This document shows, piece by piece, positions 31,158-41,600 of a DNA stretch of 64,000 nt; the stretch's first letter is position 1, and each line of letters begins with the position of its first letter. Origin of the DNA: Lunularia cruciata. Its lineage: Eukaryota; Streptophyta; Marchantiopsida; Lunulariales; Lunulariaceae. The notes under the pieces were generated by a model, which was given only the letters and a program-made list of their open reading frames with translations, did not search any database and was not told the DNA's origin. Position numbers and translations under genes: made by a program. Location of the stretch: contig OX419755.1 in the NCBI GenBank assembly GCA_948567375.1, positions 6,825,001-6,889,000 on the forward strand. The letters run 5' to 3'.

Positions 31158-32940
31158 CTAAATATAACTGAAATAAATTATTATGCTCAAGATTAGGAAG
31201 AACTTGCAATGGTATATGCAACCAAGGTATGGAGGCATTACTTCTTGGGGAAACAAGTGATCATGCAAACTGATCAAAAACCGTTGTTGCATACCTTACA
31301 CTTGGAACACATGAAGAGTTGACATCATTGATGGGAGGAGCAACTCCAATTGTTTGACATCAAACTTGAGTACAAACTAGGTTGGTTCCATGTCATCCTT
31401 GATGCCCTATCACAACAACCTGATTTGTAGTCTCTTCCTCTCATCAAGGCGGCAATTACAACAATGTCAATTGACTCCAAGATCCAAAATGAGTTTTGGT
31501 CAACTCTACAACAAGATCCCTTCTTCCAGATGGTACATGGTCGTCTTACAGCATGCAATAAAGAGTACAACACCTTCTCCTTCAAGGAAGGCATTCTATT
31601 CTTGAGGACTAGATCTATGTTCCAACCAAAGGTGATCTACAACTTGTGTGCCTTCAAGAAGCCCATGATTTACCAATTGCTGGTTACATGGGTGTAGACA
31701 AGACCTTGGGTACCCTCCAATGCCAGTGGTGGTGGCCAAACATGGCACAAGATGTTTGAGAGTTTGTCCAATCATGTGAGAGTTGCCAACGCAACAAGGC
31801 CAGTAACTAGAAATTGAGTGGATGCCTTCAACCACCCTCCATTCCATCTACTCATTGGGAACATGTGAGCTTAGATCTCATCACCTCCTTGCCCAAGACA
31901 AAGCAAGATCACACAACAATTGTGGTATTTGTGGATAAGCTTAGTAAGCAAATCCATTTAGCACCAATTGTTGATATTGTGAATTCTCCAACTTTGGTGC
32001 ATATCTACTTTGACAACGTATTCAAGCATCATGGGCTGCCATGTGTACTCATCTCCAACCATGATCCTCACTTCATTAGAAAGTTTTGGTAAGCACTCTT
32101 TTAGATACTCAGCACTAAGCTTGCTTTGTCCACGGCTTATCATCCTCAAACTGATAGAAAAATTAAACATGAAAATTGCACCTTGGAAAATATGCTTTGT
32201 GCATTTTTCAACACTCACCATAACAATTGGGATGAATGTCTTGCAGCTAAGTAGTTTGCATACAATAATTCTAAATAGACAAGCACCGGATTCTCTCTTC
32301 TCTTTCTCAATTGTGGCCAAGACCCACTTGTTCCAGATTCCCTTCTTGCTCCTCCTCCATCTCATTTCCCTCATACTTCCACCTTCTTGACCACCATCTC
32401 CCAATCCCTCCAACAAACCAAATCTCATCTCCTTGTTGCATAAAATCAACATACAATATGCGGGTCATCATCATCATGATCTTAGTTTTCAAGTTGGTGA
32501 TAAGGTCATGCTCTCATCCAATAACCTCCCTCTCTCACTTGATACCCAAGTTTATAAACTTGCCCCTAATTGGATAAGACCCTTTGATGTCACCCAAATT
32601 GTGTCTCTTGTTGCTTATCAACTTGCCTTGCCTTGTCATATGTGCATCGATCTTGTCTTTCATATTTCCAAGTTGAAACCCTTTGTTCCTAACCCATCTT
32701 TTTTTTCCTCTTGAGTCCAACCTCCTCCTCCTCCTATCCCTATCAATGATTATGAGGAATATGAAGTTGATCATATCCTTGCATGTTGCCACATTCAATG
32801 AGGTCGTGACAACATACAGAGAACAAGGTCCTTTGGAAAGTGTATCCCCTTCATGATGCCACATGGGAACTTCTTTCTCATCTCCAAAATGCACAAATGG
32901 CCATCCAAGAGTTCAAAGCTTCATTGGCAATGAGGATGTC
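31158..32940 (+). pseudogene. Gy3 RNase H end, integrase and chromodomain
   Basis: After the insert the text continues with RHYLLGKQVIMQTDQKPLLH, then FDIKLEYKLGWFHVILDALS. Integrase follows: HVSLDLITSLPKTKQDHTTI, VFVDKLSKQIHLAPI, with CVLISNHDPHFIRKFW at the second catalytic position, where SDRD reads SNHD, and a stop soon after. A later piece has FQVGDKVMLSSNNLPL and KLAPNWIRPFDVTQIV. The chromodomain region (EEYEVDHILA near 32755) is broken by a stop and a shift. Confidence 0.83.
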
Positions 32941-32962
32941 ACCAACTAGTGGTGGGGGAATA

Positions 32963-33388
32963 TGTAACAATATGGAGTTTAGCAATGAATTTAGTCAAGG
33001 CTAATGAAGTAGTGAATATGACAAATTAGCATAAAATATCCTAGAAATATCTAAGAAGATTCTTGGGAAGCTTCCCACTAGCTTAACTTGCACTCCAAGT
33101 AAATATTTTCTAGAAGGAAGCTTATAGAAACTTCCAACTAGCTTAGTTTGCATGCCAAGTAGGCGGATTCAAGAAGGAAGCTTCTTGAGAAGCTTCCCGA
33201 TTAACTTGGCTTGCATTCCAAGAAAGTGGTTGAAAGAAGCTTCTTGAGAAGCTTCTCAAGAGCCTTGTATTCTCCCTATAAATACAAGAGCCAAAGCTCA
33301 TGCTAGGCATTCAGAGTTTTCCCACATTCAAGTGTCCCAATGTGATCTTCCATTCTCCTATTTCTCTCCTCGATCTCGGTCTTTTACA
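32963..33388 (+). repeat. Gy3 3' LTR
   Basis: 426 bp, TGTAACA...CTTTTACA, TATA box tataaata at 33277, preceded by the polypurine tract ggtgggggaa at 32951. GAAGCTTC dyads are kept at several sites upstream of the TATA box. Confidence 0.94.
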
Positions 33389-33393
33389 TTAGC

Positions 33394-33665
33394 AATGGAC
33401 TATCTTTGCACTAGTATTGTGGGTGGTATAGTTGGGGCCAAGGAGAGAGAGCATGTTCAGATTTTAGCAAGCTAGACAGTTAAGATTGGAGGGCAGACAC
33501 CTTCTATGTGTGTGAGAAGATGGTAAAGTGCAGGTAGTACAACTTCTATCTTAGAGACCACAATTTATCTATCATATTCATGAGGAACTAGGACATTTTG
33601 GAGTAAAGCATACATATAGCTTACACCAGAGTCATTGTTGGTGGCGCGGTATGCAGACCTATGTA
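33394..33665 (+). pseudogene. Host Ty3 element, integrase zinc-finger fragment
   Basis: A frame near 33530-33665 gives DHNLSIIFMRN-like text and, in the adjoining frame, HEELGHFGVKHTYSLHQSHC and WWRGMQTYV. This is the H-x3-H part of the HHCC finger at the start of Ty3 integrase. The sequence then changes abruptly into LTR-A, so the rest of integrase is lost. Confidence 0.72.
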
Positions 33666-35121
33666 TGCACTCTCACGATCTATAGGTCATCACTTCCTAC
33701 CTCACCAAAGAGAAACAGAGGTAGTCTGATTGATCATCACTCCAGCCTCACTACCAAGAGCACACCATAGCACCAATGCTCTAAAGTCAAGGCACCTCAC
33801 ACAAATGTGATGCACAAACAAGAAGTAGAGAATGGAGAGAGTCCAATCACAAGAAATCTAAACAAAAATCCTCCATCTCAAAAATAACACTAGATTGACT
33901 CTACCGCCATTTGGCATTTGATATAATATGAATTATCAACTTCCTAAGCTATCAAGATCACCAAGAATGGGATCAAATTGTCTCTCCTAGCCAAAGCTAC
34001 AAGTGTATAGATAATAGTGGAGCAGTCACTAGGACAACAAGTGAGGGTGGAAAAGTTGACTAGGGCACCAATCTAGGAACCAAAGATCTAAGGTCAAACC
34101 CTATTGTGCACAATCTAGCAAGATAGACAGATTTTTGCCAAACAAATCTACTCTAAACTAGCTAGCACTTCTGGCCTTTGTAGCCTTTCATAGCCCACAG
34201 CCCTATACCTTGAAGCCTCTAAATGCCCAAATGAGGCCTTTCTTCTTGCGCTTTGAACCCTCTCTCAATTTGGCAAACAAGCAAAACTCCTCCAAATTTG
34301 GCCAAAATCTGACATAAACTCCAGCAAAAATCTGACATAGATCCCTACAGTTGGCTAACTGCCAACTCCTTTGCTAACTCAGAAATTGCTTCTCTTTGCT
34401 CAAAATTTGGCCAGCACTTCCGCACACCGTATGTCTCATTGCCAAATCTACATCAATCCAACGAGCTTTTTCACACTAGGGAAAACTTGAACTCCGATCG
34501 AGCTACCAATGATTAGCAAGTCTTGGAGATACTACCAACACTCTCAATTTGTACACCCGATTTCCCCTTGACTTCACTTCTCTGGTGCAATCAATTTGTT
34601 TACACAACTCAAATCACACTCAATCGGATCAATATTTGATCTATCACTCAATAATCTACCAAAAATTGGGCACTAATTATTGTCAAGCCACATCCATTCT
34701 AGCTAAGAGAATTCATGGAACGCTCGTTGGCCTCTATCCACCATAACCAAGAACTCAAAGGTTCAATATGAGAGAAGTGAGCTCTCTGGAGCTGCACTTT
34801 GAAACTATACTCCTTGGACTTGAACTAGTTCTCAAACCAACCCTAATGGTTTTGTTGATGGCACACCTGACGTTCAAAATGATGCAAGTGACGGTGGGCC
34901 CCACCATGTAGTCAGTACCTCAAACACAAAATCTGTCCGTCAACAAGTAGTCTATGAGTAACAACCAAAATACTCTTGACTACGAACACAACTATTTCAG
35001 AGTCCAAGCAATCTTGATGCAACGTTACAAATGGCATGACATTTGCTCTTGTAGAGCATAAGAGAGAAATCTCCTAAGTGTAAAGTGCTTCGCTCTCTCC
35101 ACTTTGTTGGACTCTAACTCA
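33666..35121 (+). repeat. LTR-A, full copy
   Basis: 1456 bp starting TGCACTCTCA and ending ..CTAACTCA, immediately followed by a tRNA-Met primer binding site. The first ~1 kb occurs inverted at 6236-7336, and the part from about 34590 to 35050 occurs again at 63385-63815. It includes a tRNA-like motif at 34055-34101. The downstream internal region is only about 150 bp before a copia LTR-like segment begins, so gag and pol are absent. Confidence 0.68.
34055..34101 (+). other. tRNA-like motif inside LTR-A (right copy)
   Basis: GTTGACTAGGGCACC followed after 24 bases by AAGGTCAAACCC, matching the left copy apart from a few substitutions. No cloverleaf can be closed, so it is not called a tRNA. 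Confidence 0.35.
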
Positions 35122-35136
35122 TTGGTATCAGAATCT
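35122..35136 (+). other. Primer binding site after LTR-A
   Basis: TTGGTATCAGAATCTC directly follows the CA end of LTR-A. TGGTATCAGA is the standard complement of initiator tRNA-Met. It fixes the orientation of LTR-A as plus. Confidence 0.75.
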
Positions 35137-35274
35137 CTAATACCATGTCCAACAATCATAATTGTCTAGGATAGGTTTCACATCACTAGACCATGACATA
35201 TAATTGTACTCACTAAATTTCTCTAGCTCTTTGAGTTCTCTCATCAAAGCCAATACAAATGTGTGCTCATAACC

Positions 35275-35740
35275 TGATAAGAATTATTGTTCTCACTAAA
35301 TGAAGTTGAAGTTCTATCCTCAATCATTCCGACTTCTGATGTATAAGACATCTTAGCACTCAATTTTCCTTATTATCTCACCACAATAGACACTCTTGAT
35401 TGCTCACCACAATACTCAGCTCTCTTTCTCTTACCCTCTCTGACCTTTTAAAGATAGTATACAACAATTCACTCGTGCAACATGATCGACACCCCAAGAT
35501 AAACAGCATAGAAAACACCTTAAACCATACACAAAGAACACCCCATGTTAGAGAACGCACTTTTCCAAACTCTGAAACACAAATTTATACACAGATTTAA
35601 AAGCTAGAATGCTACTTTGCATAGTCCTACGTGTGATTGCACTCCACTTTACACTAATAAGATAATGAACCCTAAAAGTACCTGAACTAGAACCACAAAA
35701 CTAAAGATGATATTGAAGTAAAAATTAACTAAATCTAACC
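35275..35740 (-). repeat. Copia LTR-like segment, second copy
   Basis: Diverged copy of 2102-2570 without adjacent pol sequence, so a solo LTR is likely. The pentamer taacc precedes it (35270-35274) and recurs at 35736-35740, which may be its target duplication. The right edge does not show a clean TG/CA end, so the limits are approximate. Confidence 0.5.
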
Positions 35741-36398
35741 GAGTATAACAATCCTGCCTCGTCTTTTGAATGTTTCCCAGACTTATTCGGCCTAATCCAC
35801 GCTGATATAATCACGTTGATATATTCTAGTCTCTCCGTAGAACTTTTTGTTCTTTCCTTTGACATTGCCACCACTAACTTTCGATGTCCTTTTACTTCAA
35901 GCGACTCATGGCCCTACGGTTCTCTCTCGGCATTGCTTCTTTGCACTATTAATCACCCATTACTGTGTTATTTATAGTTAGTGCCTAATCCTATACCTTA
36001 AATCAAGTGTTTTTATACCGTCTAGATTTAACAGGGCCAGGTGAGCAGTAATGTTTTGTGGAAGTGTCATCTTTTCATTAATGCGTTTTATATTGCACAA
36101 ATACATTCTCTCGTTTGGTTGACGTGGTTTATATGGAAATGTGGTGACAAGTAGTGCCCAAAATTCAAAGAACTATTTCCCAGTGTATTCTTAGAACCTG
36201 AATAATATTTTGTATTTTGATATACATATACCATAGCGGTTTCATTTCCAACAAATGAATAATGTCTTCGTGTTAAGAGAGCTAACTTTAGAGAATCTGT
36301 ACCATGATAATATTCATTTTCCACCAGTGGACGGGATCTTCTTGTTAAGAAGGCTGACGGACACTTTATGATAAGCGAAATAAAACACTAGAGGACAG

Positions 36399-36488
36399 AG
36401 GCCCTTAGATATCTAGAGATGTTTCTATGAGATTCATTTTCATAGGCCCTTAGACATCTAGAGGTGTATCTATGACATTCATTTTGAT
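36399..36488. repeat. 45-bp tandem duplication
   Basis: Two adjacent copies beginning aggcccttaga(t/c)atctaga and ending attcatttt(c/g)at, with about five mismatches. Confidence 0.9.
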
Positions 36489-36745
36489 ATTCGAATACTC
36501 TGGTTCTAAACTGCATCTGGCCTTCCTCGCGTCGGAGTCCGCAATCACTCGTGGGTGCGTATCCTCCGTTCGAAGAACAGCTTCTACACACCATTGCCCA
36601 TCTATCCATCCACGATGCACTTTTTGCTTCTCCATATGCATCCACCATTATGGTTTTGGAGGCAATTTCATCTTTGGTCCTCAAACATACAACTAAAACC
36701 TGAAAAGAAGAAGATATTCATGAACAGGAGCCCTCCGAATCTTTG

Positions 36746-36796
36746 AACTCATGGTTTCATAAGTTACGTAAAAATTAACTTATGAAACCATGAGTT
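36746..36796. repeat. Perfect 21-bp inverted repeat, 9-bp loop
   Basis: AACTCATGGTTTCATAAGTT(A) at 36746-36766 is the exact reverse complement of 36776-36796, separated by cgtaaaaat. It would form a perfect hairpin in DNA or RNA. Confidence 0.95.
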
Positions 36797-37800
36797 AACT
36801 GTGTTAACGCACATGAAGCGTTTACTGTGGAGTAACCAACACTCTATTCTATACCTGAAAGTCTAGTTAGTGACACTAGTATAGTACATCCTACGTATCA
36901 TGCTATCGTTATATGCGTGATCTTATACATATACAGACTATATACGTTACTCATGACCCACCTCGTCATCCACCGTACATACTATCTAAGCTAATGAAAT
37001 AAAAAAGTCTTTCTAACATTCACCTCAAGTAATTATAACATTTTGGTCATTTCTTGTTATGTACCTCTGTTGGGAAAATGGAACTTAAAATCATCGAAGA
37101 GCTTTTAGAGTTCTTGTATTTGGTTGTTCTTAGTCGATATTGATGATCTTTGCCTCCGGACTTACATTCTCAAGATGTCGAATTTGTCTTCCATAACTTT
37201 GCTGAACAGATTTTCATTCTTTATAATTTTTATTGACATCTAACTAACCCCCCTTTTGCAAATCTTGAGGACTCGCTTGCCTCTTCGGAAATCCTAAATC
37301 ATGAAATGAAACACGAGTATTCGCTATTTGAAAGAGAATCTACATAACGTTAAAGGAATATAGAATATCTAATAATTGACTTTAGTCTTCAGGGTCCTCT
37401 CTCTTTTTACTTTCAAACTAGAGAACTTCACTAAAGATCAGAACTGGAGTAGATTTCAAGTGCCAAGACCATGACAAGGGTGACAAAGCAGCACCTGGAG
37501 GACCTGGAGTTACCTCCTTACACTCTCTAACATCGCCTCCGCGTGGAGCCTTGCTGGAGAAACACAGAGGAAAGACTGTAGGTTCTGTCGAATCAGAGTC
37601 GGGCTTCTGACTGATCACGTGGTCTGTACCCGGTCATCAGAAAAGCACACAGTCCTTGTTGGCAGAATCAATACTTGATTTGAGTGGACTTTCTATCCAC
37701 GTCAGATGAATCACTGAATTTGATTGGCGAAAATATCCAGGTCACTGGTACAACTCGGCGATTAAGTCAAAGGAGTTGTATGGAAGAAACATAACCTCCC

Positions 37801-38614
37801 TCACTTCGTGGGCCGTGAACATCTCTATCCCTTTTCCTTTTCCTCTGAGCTTTCGGGAGAGACATACAGACAGAGGGGAAGGAAGTGATGGCGGAGGGGA
37901 GGCCTTGTTTTGTCACTTCCTAATCCATGTAGATTGTACCGGTGGCTTCATTTAATTCAACACTCAAGCAATCAGATCAGCCCGAGGGAAGACGGAGGGG
38001 AAGAGAGGAACGGTGAATTACACAATTTCGGTGTTGCGTAAGGGCATTCTAACTGCCTATGAGATAGTGTAGTCCTCGGTGGAGAGAGGGAGGAGGGGTT
38101 GGGGGGAGAGAGAGAGAGACAGGAGAGGTGGGGGAAGTAGTCCGAGGGGTAATGGAAGGAATTGAAGATCTGCAGCGCTTGTGCGTATAATGTGGATTGT
38201 GTTTTGGAGTGTTTAGGAGTCGGGCGTAAATTTTCTCTTATCTCTCCCTCTTCCTCTTTTGTATCTGATTCGGTCAGGTTCTCTCTCTGCCTTTGTCTAG
38301 GGTGTCCGGGGCTTTTCTCAAGAGTTAGTGACGGTCTCCCGTCGCTGCGTCTGTTTGCCGATGTAATTGTGTTCTGGCCGTCTGCTTACAATTCGGTGTC
38401 GAAGATAGGTAGGTGATAGACACCATTGAGGTTGCAGGGGGCCTTGTTGTTGACAGTTAGTCTTTGATTCTCCCGTTGGGCGAAGGTAGCGGGTGAAGAA
38501 AATTTTGGTACGCTGGAGCAGGTTTATTGAGCAAATGTGTTGATGATGCGGGGCGGAAGTTGAGTTGAGTGACGCAAGAACGTGTATCCCGTATTCGACA
38601 TCCAAATTGTCAGA
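37801..38614 (+). promoter_or_regulatory. Probable ClpX promoter and 5' untranslated region
   Basis: The stretch before the ClpX start is rich in GA on the plus strand (gggagagagagagagagaca at 38104) and in CT further down (tctctctctgcc), a composition common near plant transcription starts. No clear TATA box stands out. A stop in frame at 38570-38572 shows that the coding region does not extend upstream. Confidence 0.5.
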
Positions 38615-41600
38615 ATGGCGTTAGTCCGCTGGAGGAAGCTGCAAGCTGCCATGATTATGGCAGCTGGTAATCAGGCAAAACAAAGCGGAAATGGACTTCT
38701 ATTTTCTAGGCTCACTACCCCAACCCTAATTCCCTTACTACCTCTGTCCTGCGCTAGTCCAGTGGCTCCCGCTTGTTTCCATCCCTCAATTGTACATAAT
38801 TCAATTGGCTTTCATACCCTGCCTCAGATGTCCCAGAAGCATAATGACTCCAATATTTCTTCTTGGGAGAATAGAAAGTTAGGCCAATCACGAACTGCGA
38901 CCATGAAGAAGATGCAGACTTCGTCATTACAAGATGGCAAGAGAGAAGAAAGAAGTGTATCGGCCACTCCTATTGGTACTGATGCTAATCAAGATCAAGG
39001 TAGGGGTGACAACTTCAAGCCTTCTGCTGGAAATAGCTTGGTTCCTGCTACCACTATAGATAAGATTCAACTCGATAATTTGATATTGGAGTCCGCAAGA
39101 TGGCAAGCCTCTAGAAGGCATGGTCATGGGGATATACCTCAGCACTGGCACCAGGGACCTGGCATCACTCTCCCACCCGCAGTTGCGATCCAAGCACCAC
39201 CTAACCCGCCTTTCCCTCCCAACACCACTTTAATTCGAACTCAGCCTGGAACAGGTGGTTCTGGAGGTGGTGGTGGTTTTGGATCCAGAGAAAACTGGGC
39301 TGGAACTGGAATCGGCAAAGAGCTCCCTACTCCCAAGGAAATATGTGCCGCACTCGACAAGTTTGTCGTTGGGCAAGAGCGAGCGAAAAAAGTGAGTCCG
39401 AGTTTCCTGCGTCTTGAATATCTATGGGTGTGCAGACTATATGTACCATGCTCCACCTGTGTTTTGGCATTAGGTTGTTAACCTGTCAGAATTACCAGAT
39501 TAACCTGTCCAGAAATGCGGATCTATACCGTGCGTTTATCTACCTCACTATCTCATCTCATTTTTCACTGTCTATAAGAAACATGACGTCAGTTGTTTGG
39601 TGAAAATAATTGCCATACTCTAGTCTGCACCTTGAACTAACATTTCTGTATCCTTCCAGATCCTTGCGGTGGCTGTGTACAACCATTACAAGCGTATCTT
39701 GTTCGAGTCCATGCGGAAAGCCAACTTCAAGCCTTCAACTGCCGAGGGGTAATGGTCTTACCTTGTTAAAGTATGTGTAGGAGACGAGTTTTGATAATTT
39801 CAGCCCCAGATAACGTTATATGAGGCTGTTTTGAACCTCATATGCCCCTTATTTTTCAGAGTGTATTGTATTTTGAGTCATTAGTAAAATCTGGTTGTTA
39901 TTCTACAGTTCAACAGGAGTTCTTTATGAAGAGGAATGTGAGGAGAATGACGGTGTTGAACTGGAGAAAAGCAACGTTCTGTTAATGGGTCCTACAGGAT
40001 CTGGTATATCCTCAATTCTTGATTTCTTATGAATTGAGTTTCGCTGAAGATATAGCCTATCCTGCTCTGGATCCACCGTTCTTCGAACGGCTTCTGCTCT
40101 CTTCTCCTAATATCCTGATCTGGCAAGGACTAGAACAAAACTTTTTTATCAAGTTTACATTTCTGCAGAGAATCAACCAGTAATGTGTATCCTGTTCCAC
40201 AGTTATCTATATTGTTGCAGGACACCTTGGTACTCTTGTTACCCGGCTGCAATTCTACGGATGATTCTAACATGTTTTGTTTTGATCAATTGAACAGGAA
40301 AGACGCTTCTAGCCAAAACTCTCGCTAGGTTTGTCAACGTTCCATTTGTGATTGCAGATGCCACCACCCTCACCCAGGTACACAACGTGATACAGAACAT
40401 TGCCTGTAAAAGTCCGGTGAACTGTCCTTAATTGATGATAAGTTGTGGAGTTTGCATCGGGGATATAAAGGTCATTGTACTCAGAAGCTCCCAAGTCGCT
40501 TCTCTTTTGCAGCTGGCTTTCTAACTTGACTCGTACTTTGTTCTTTCTCAGGCTGGATACGTTGGAGAAGATGTGGAGTCTATTCTTTACAAGCTTCTTA
40601 TGGTACGTGTTAGATACTTCTGTGTGCTTTGTCTGGAAGCGTTCACACCTGTATTTATTACGGAATGTTAGAACCCCCCAACTCCTGGGCTAGTCAGGAG
40701 TTTGTGATAAATGGAGAACATCAAACTGATAATTTGTCTCTCCTTCGGATTTTCCTCAGGCCGCCGAATTTAATGTTCCAGCAGCACAGCAGGGCATTGT
40801 GTATATTGATGAGGTGGACAAAATCACCAAGAAGGTCCGTACGTCTTGCCCAACCGTTTTTGGATGAATTAGTCCAAGCATGTTCTGTACTGGACCGAGA
40901 ATTGGCAAGTCTACTGATTCTTTCATAATAAAACTATGGCCAACTGAGTAAAAGAAGAGAGCATATATGCCCTGCTGACGTTGATGCATATGGTCTCATC
41001 TTCCCGCCTGGAACTCTTGCTCAGCAAGTAAAGTGACATACTGGTCTTCGTTAATCTTGCAGGCAGAAAGCCTGAACATTAGCAGGGATGTTTCTGGAGA
41101 AGGCGTGCAACAAGCACTTTTGAAGATGTTGGAGGGAACGGTAAGTTGGATATAGAAGTTGCCCCGCTCGCTAAATCTGATGATCACTTTTCAAGTATGT
41201 TTGCATAGTCATGGTTAGCATATACAGTGGTCAGAGGGATTGTATATATCTGCAGCAAGGCTTGCGTTCTCTCTAAATTGGGGGCTCTGAAAATGGGAAT
41301 TAAGTATTGAGTCTGCTTTCTTCGGAACAACGCTGGAGCATTCGGCAACTGGTCTGCGTACGGCCCAATGTGGATGTATCACAGTAAATATCCTGGCCTT
41401 TGGTTATACTTTGATACTGATCACGCTCTTTAACGCAGCAGGTTGTAAATGTACCCGAGAAGGCCCAATGTGGATGTATCACAGTAAATATCCTGGCCTT
41501 TGGTTATACTTTGATACTGATCACGCTCTTTAACGCAGCAGGTTGTAAATGTACCCGAGAAGGGAGCTCGCAAGCATCCAAGGGGCGATCATATTCAGGT

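Larger units (their letters stand above)
24393..33388 (+). mobile_element. Chromovirus Gy3 (Ty3/gypsy) with a 3.3-kb internal insert
   Basis: Two LTRs of 426 bp each bound a copy of the same family as Gy1 and Gy2, in the opposite orientation. Flanking pentamers ttagt (24388-24392) and ttagc (33389-33393) agree at four of five positions. Without the foreign segment at 27816-31157 the element is about 5.65 kb, the family size. The LTRs are roughly 90% identical by eye, so it is older than Gy2. All ORFs are heavily broken. Confidence 0.92.
7337..33665 (+). mobile_element. Old host Ty3/gypsy element with methyltransferase-like domain, in four pieces
   Basis: When the three chromovirus insertions are set aside, the remaining + strand sequence (7337-8317, 13967-17828, 23239-24392, 33394-33665) reads as one Ty3/gypsy element: gag, protease, a cytosine-methyltransferase-like domain, RT, RNase H and the zinc-finger start of integrase. 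The RT frame continues directly across the Gy2 junction (KEEDK to KIAFWAIDPHGKD), which shows that the pieces belong together. It has dozens of stops and no recognisable LTRs. Both outer ends run into LTR-A copies. It must be older than Gy1, Gy2 and Gy3. Confidence 0.8.
35751..37800. other. Intergenic region, no gene recognised
   Basis: Short open frames on both strands show no family features. The region holds a 45-bp tandem duplication and a perfect 21-bp inverted repeat, listed separately, and a copy of the CCGTTC/GAACGG motif near 36566. Confidence 0.5.

Noticed and set aside
30883-31221. 112-codon minus-strand frame with hydrophobic stretches, looks like a membrane protein
   Set aside because: It runs across the insert/Gy3 RNase H junction, so part of it is antisense RNase H. 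No start or family support.
38582-38614. ClpX start 11 codons upstream of the first ATG
   Set aside because: The upstream codon is GTG. The first ATG in frame is at 38615 and begins a good mitochondrial presequence.
40475-40928. Open frames inside ClpX introns 4-6
   Set aside because: They overlap well-supported ClpX exons in other frames and end in introns.
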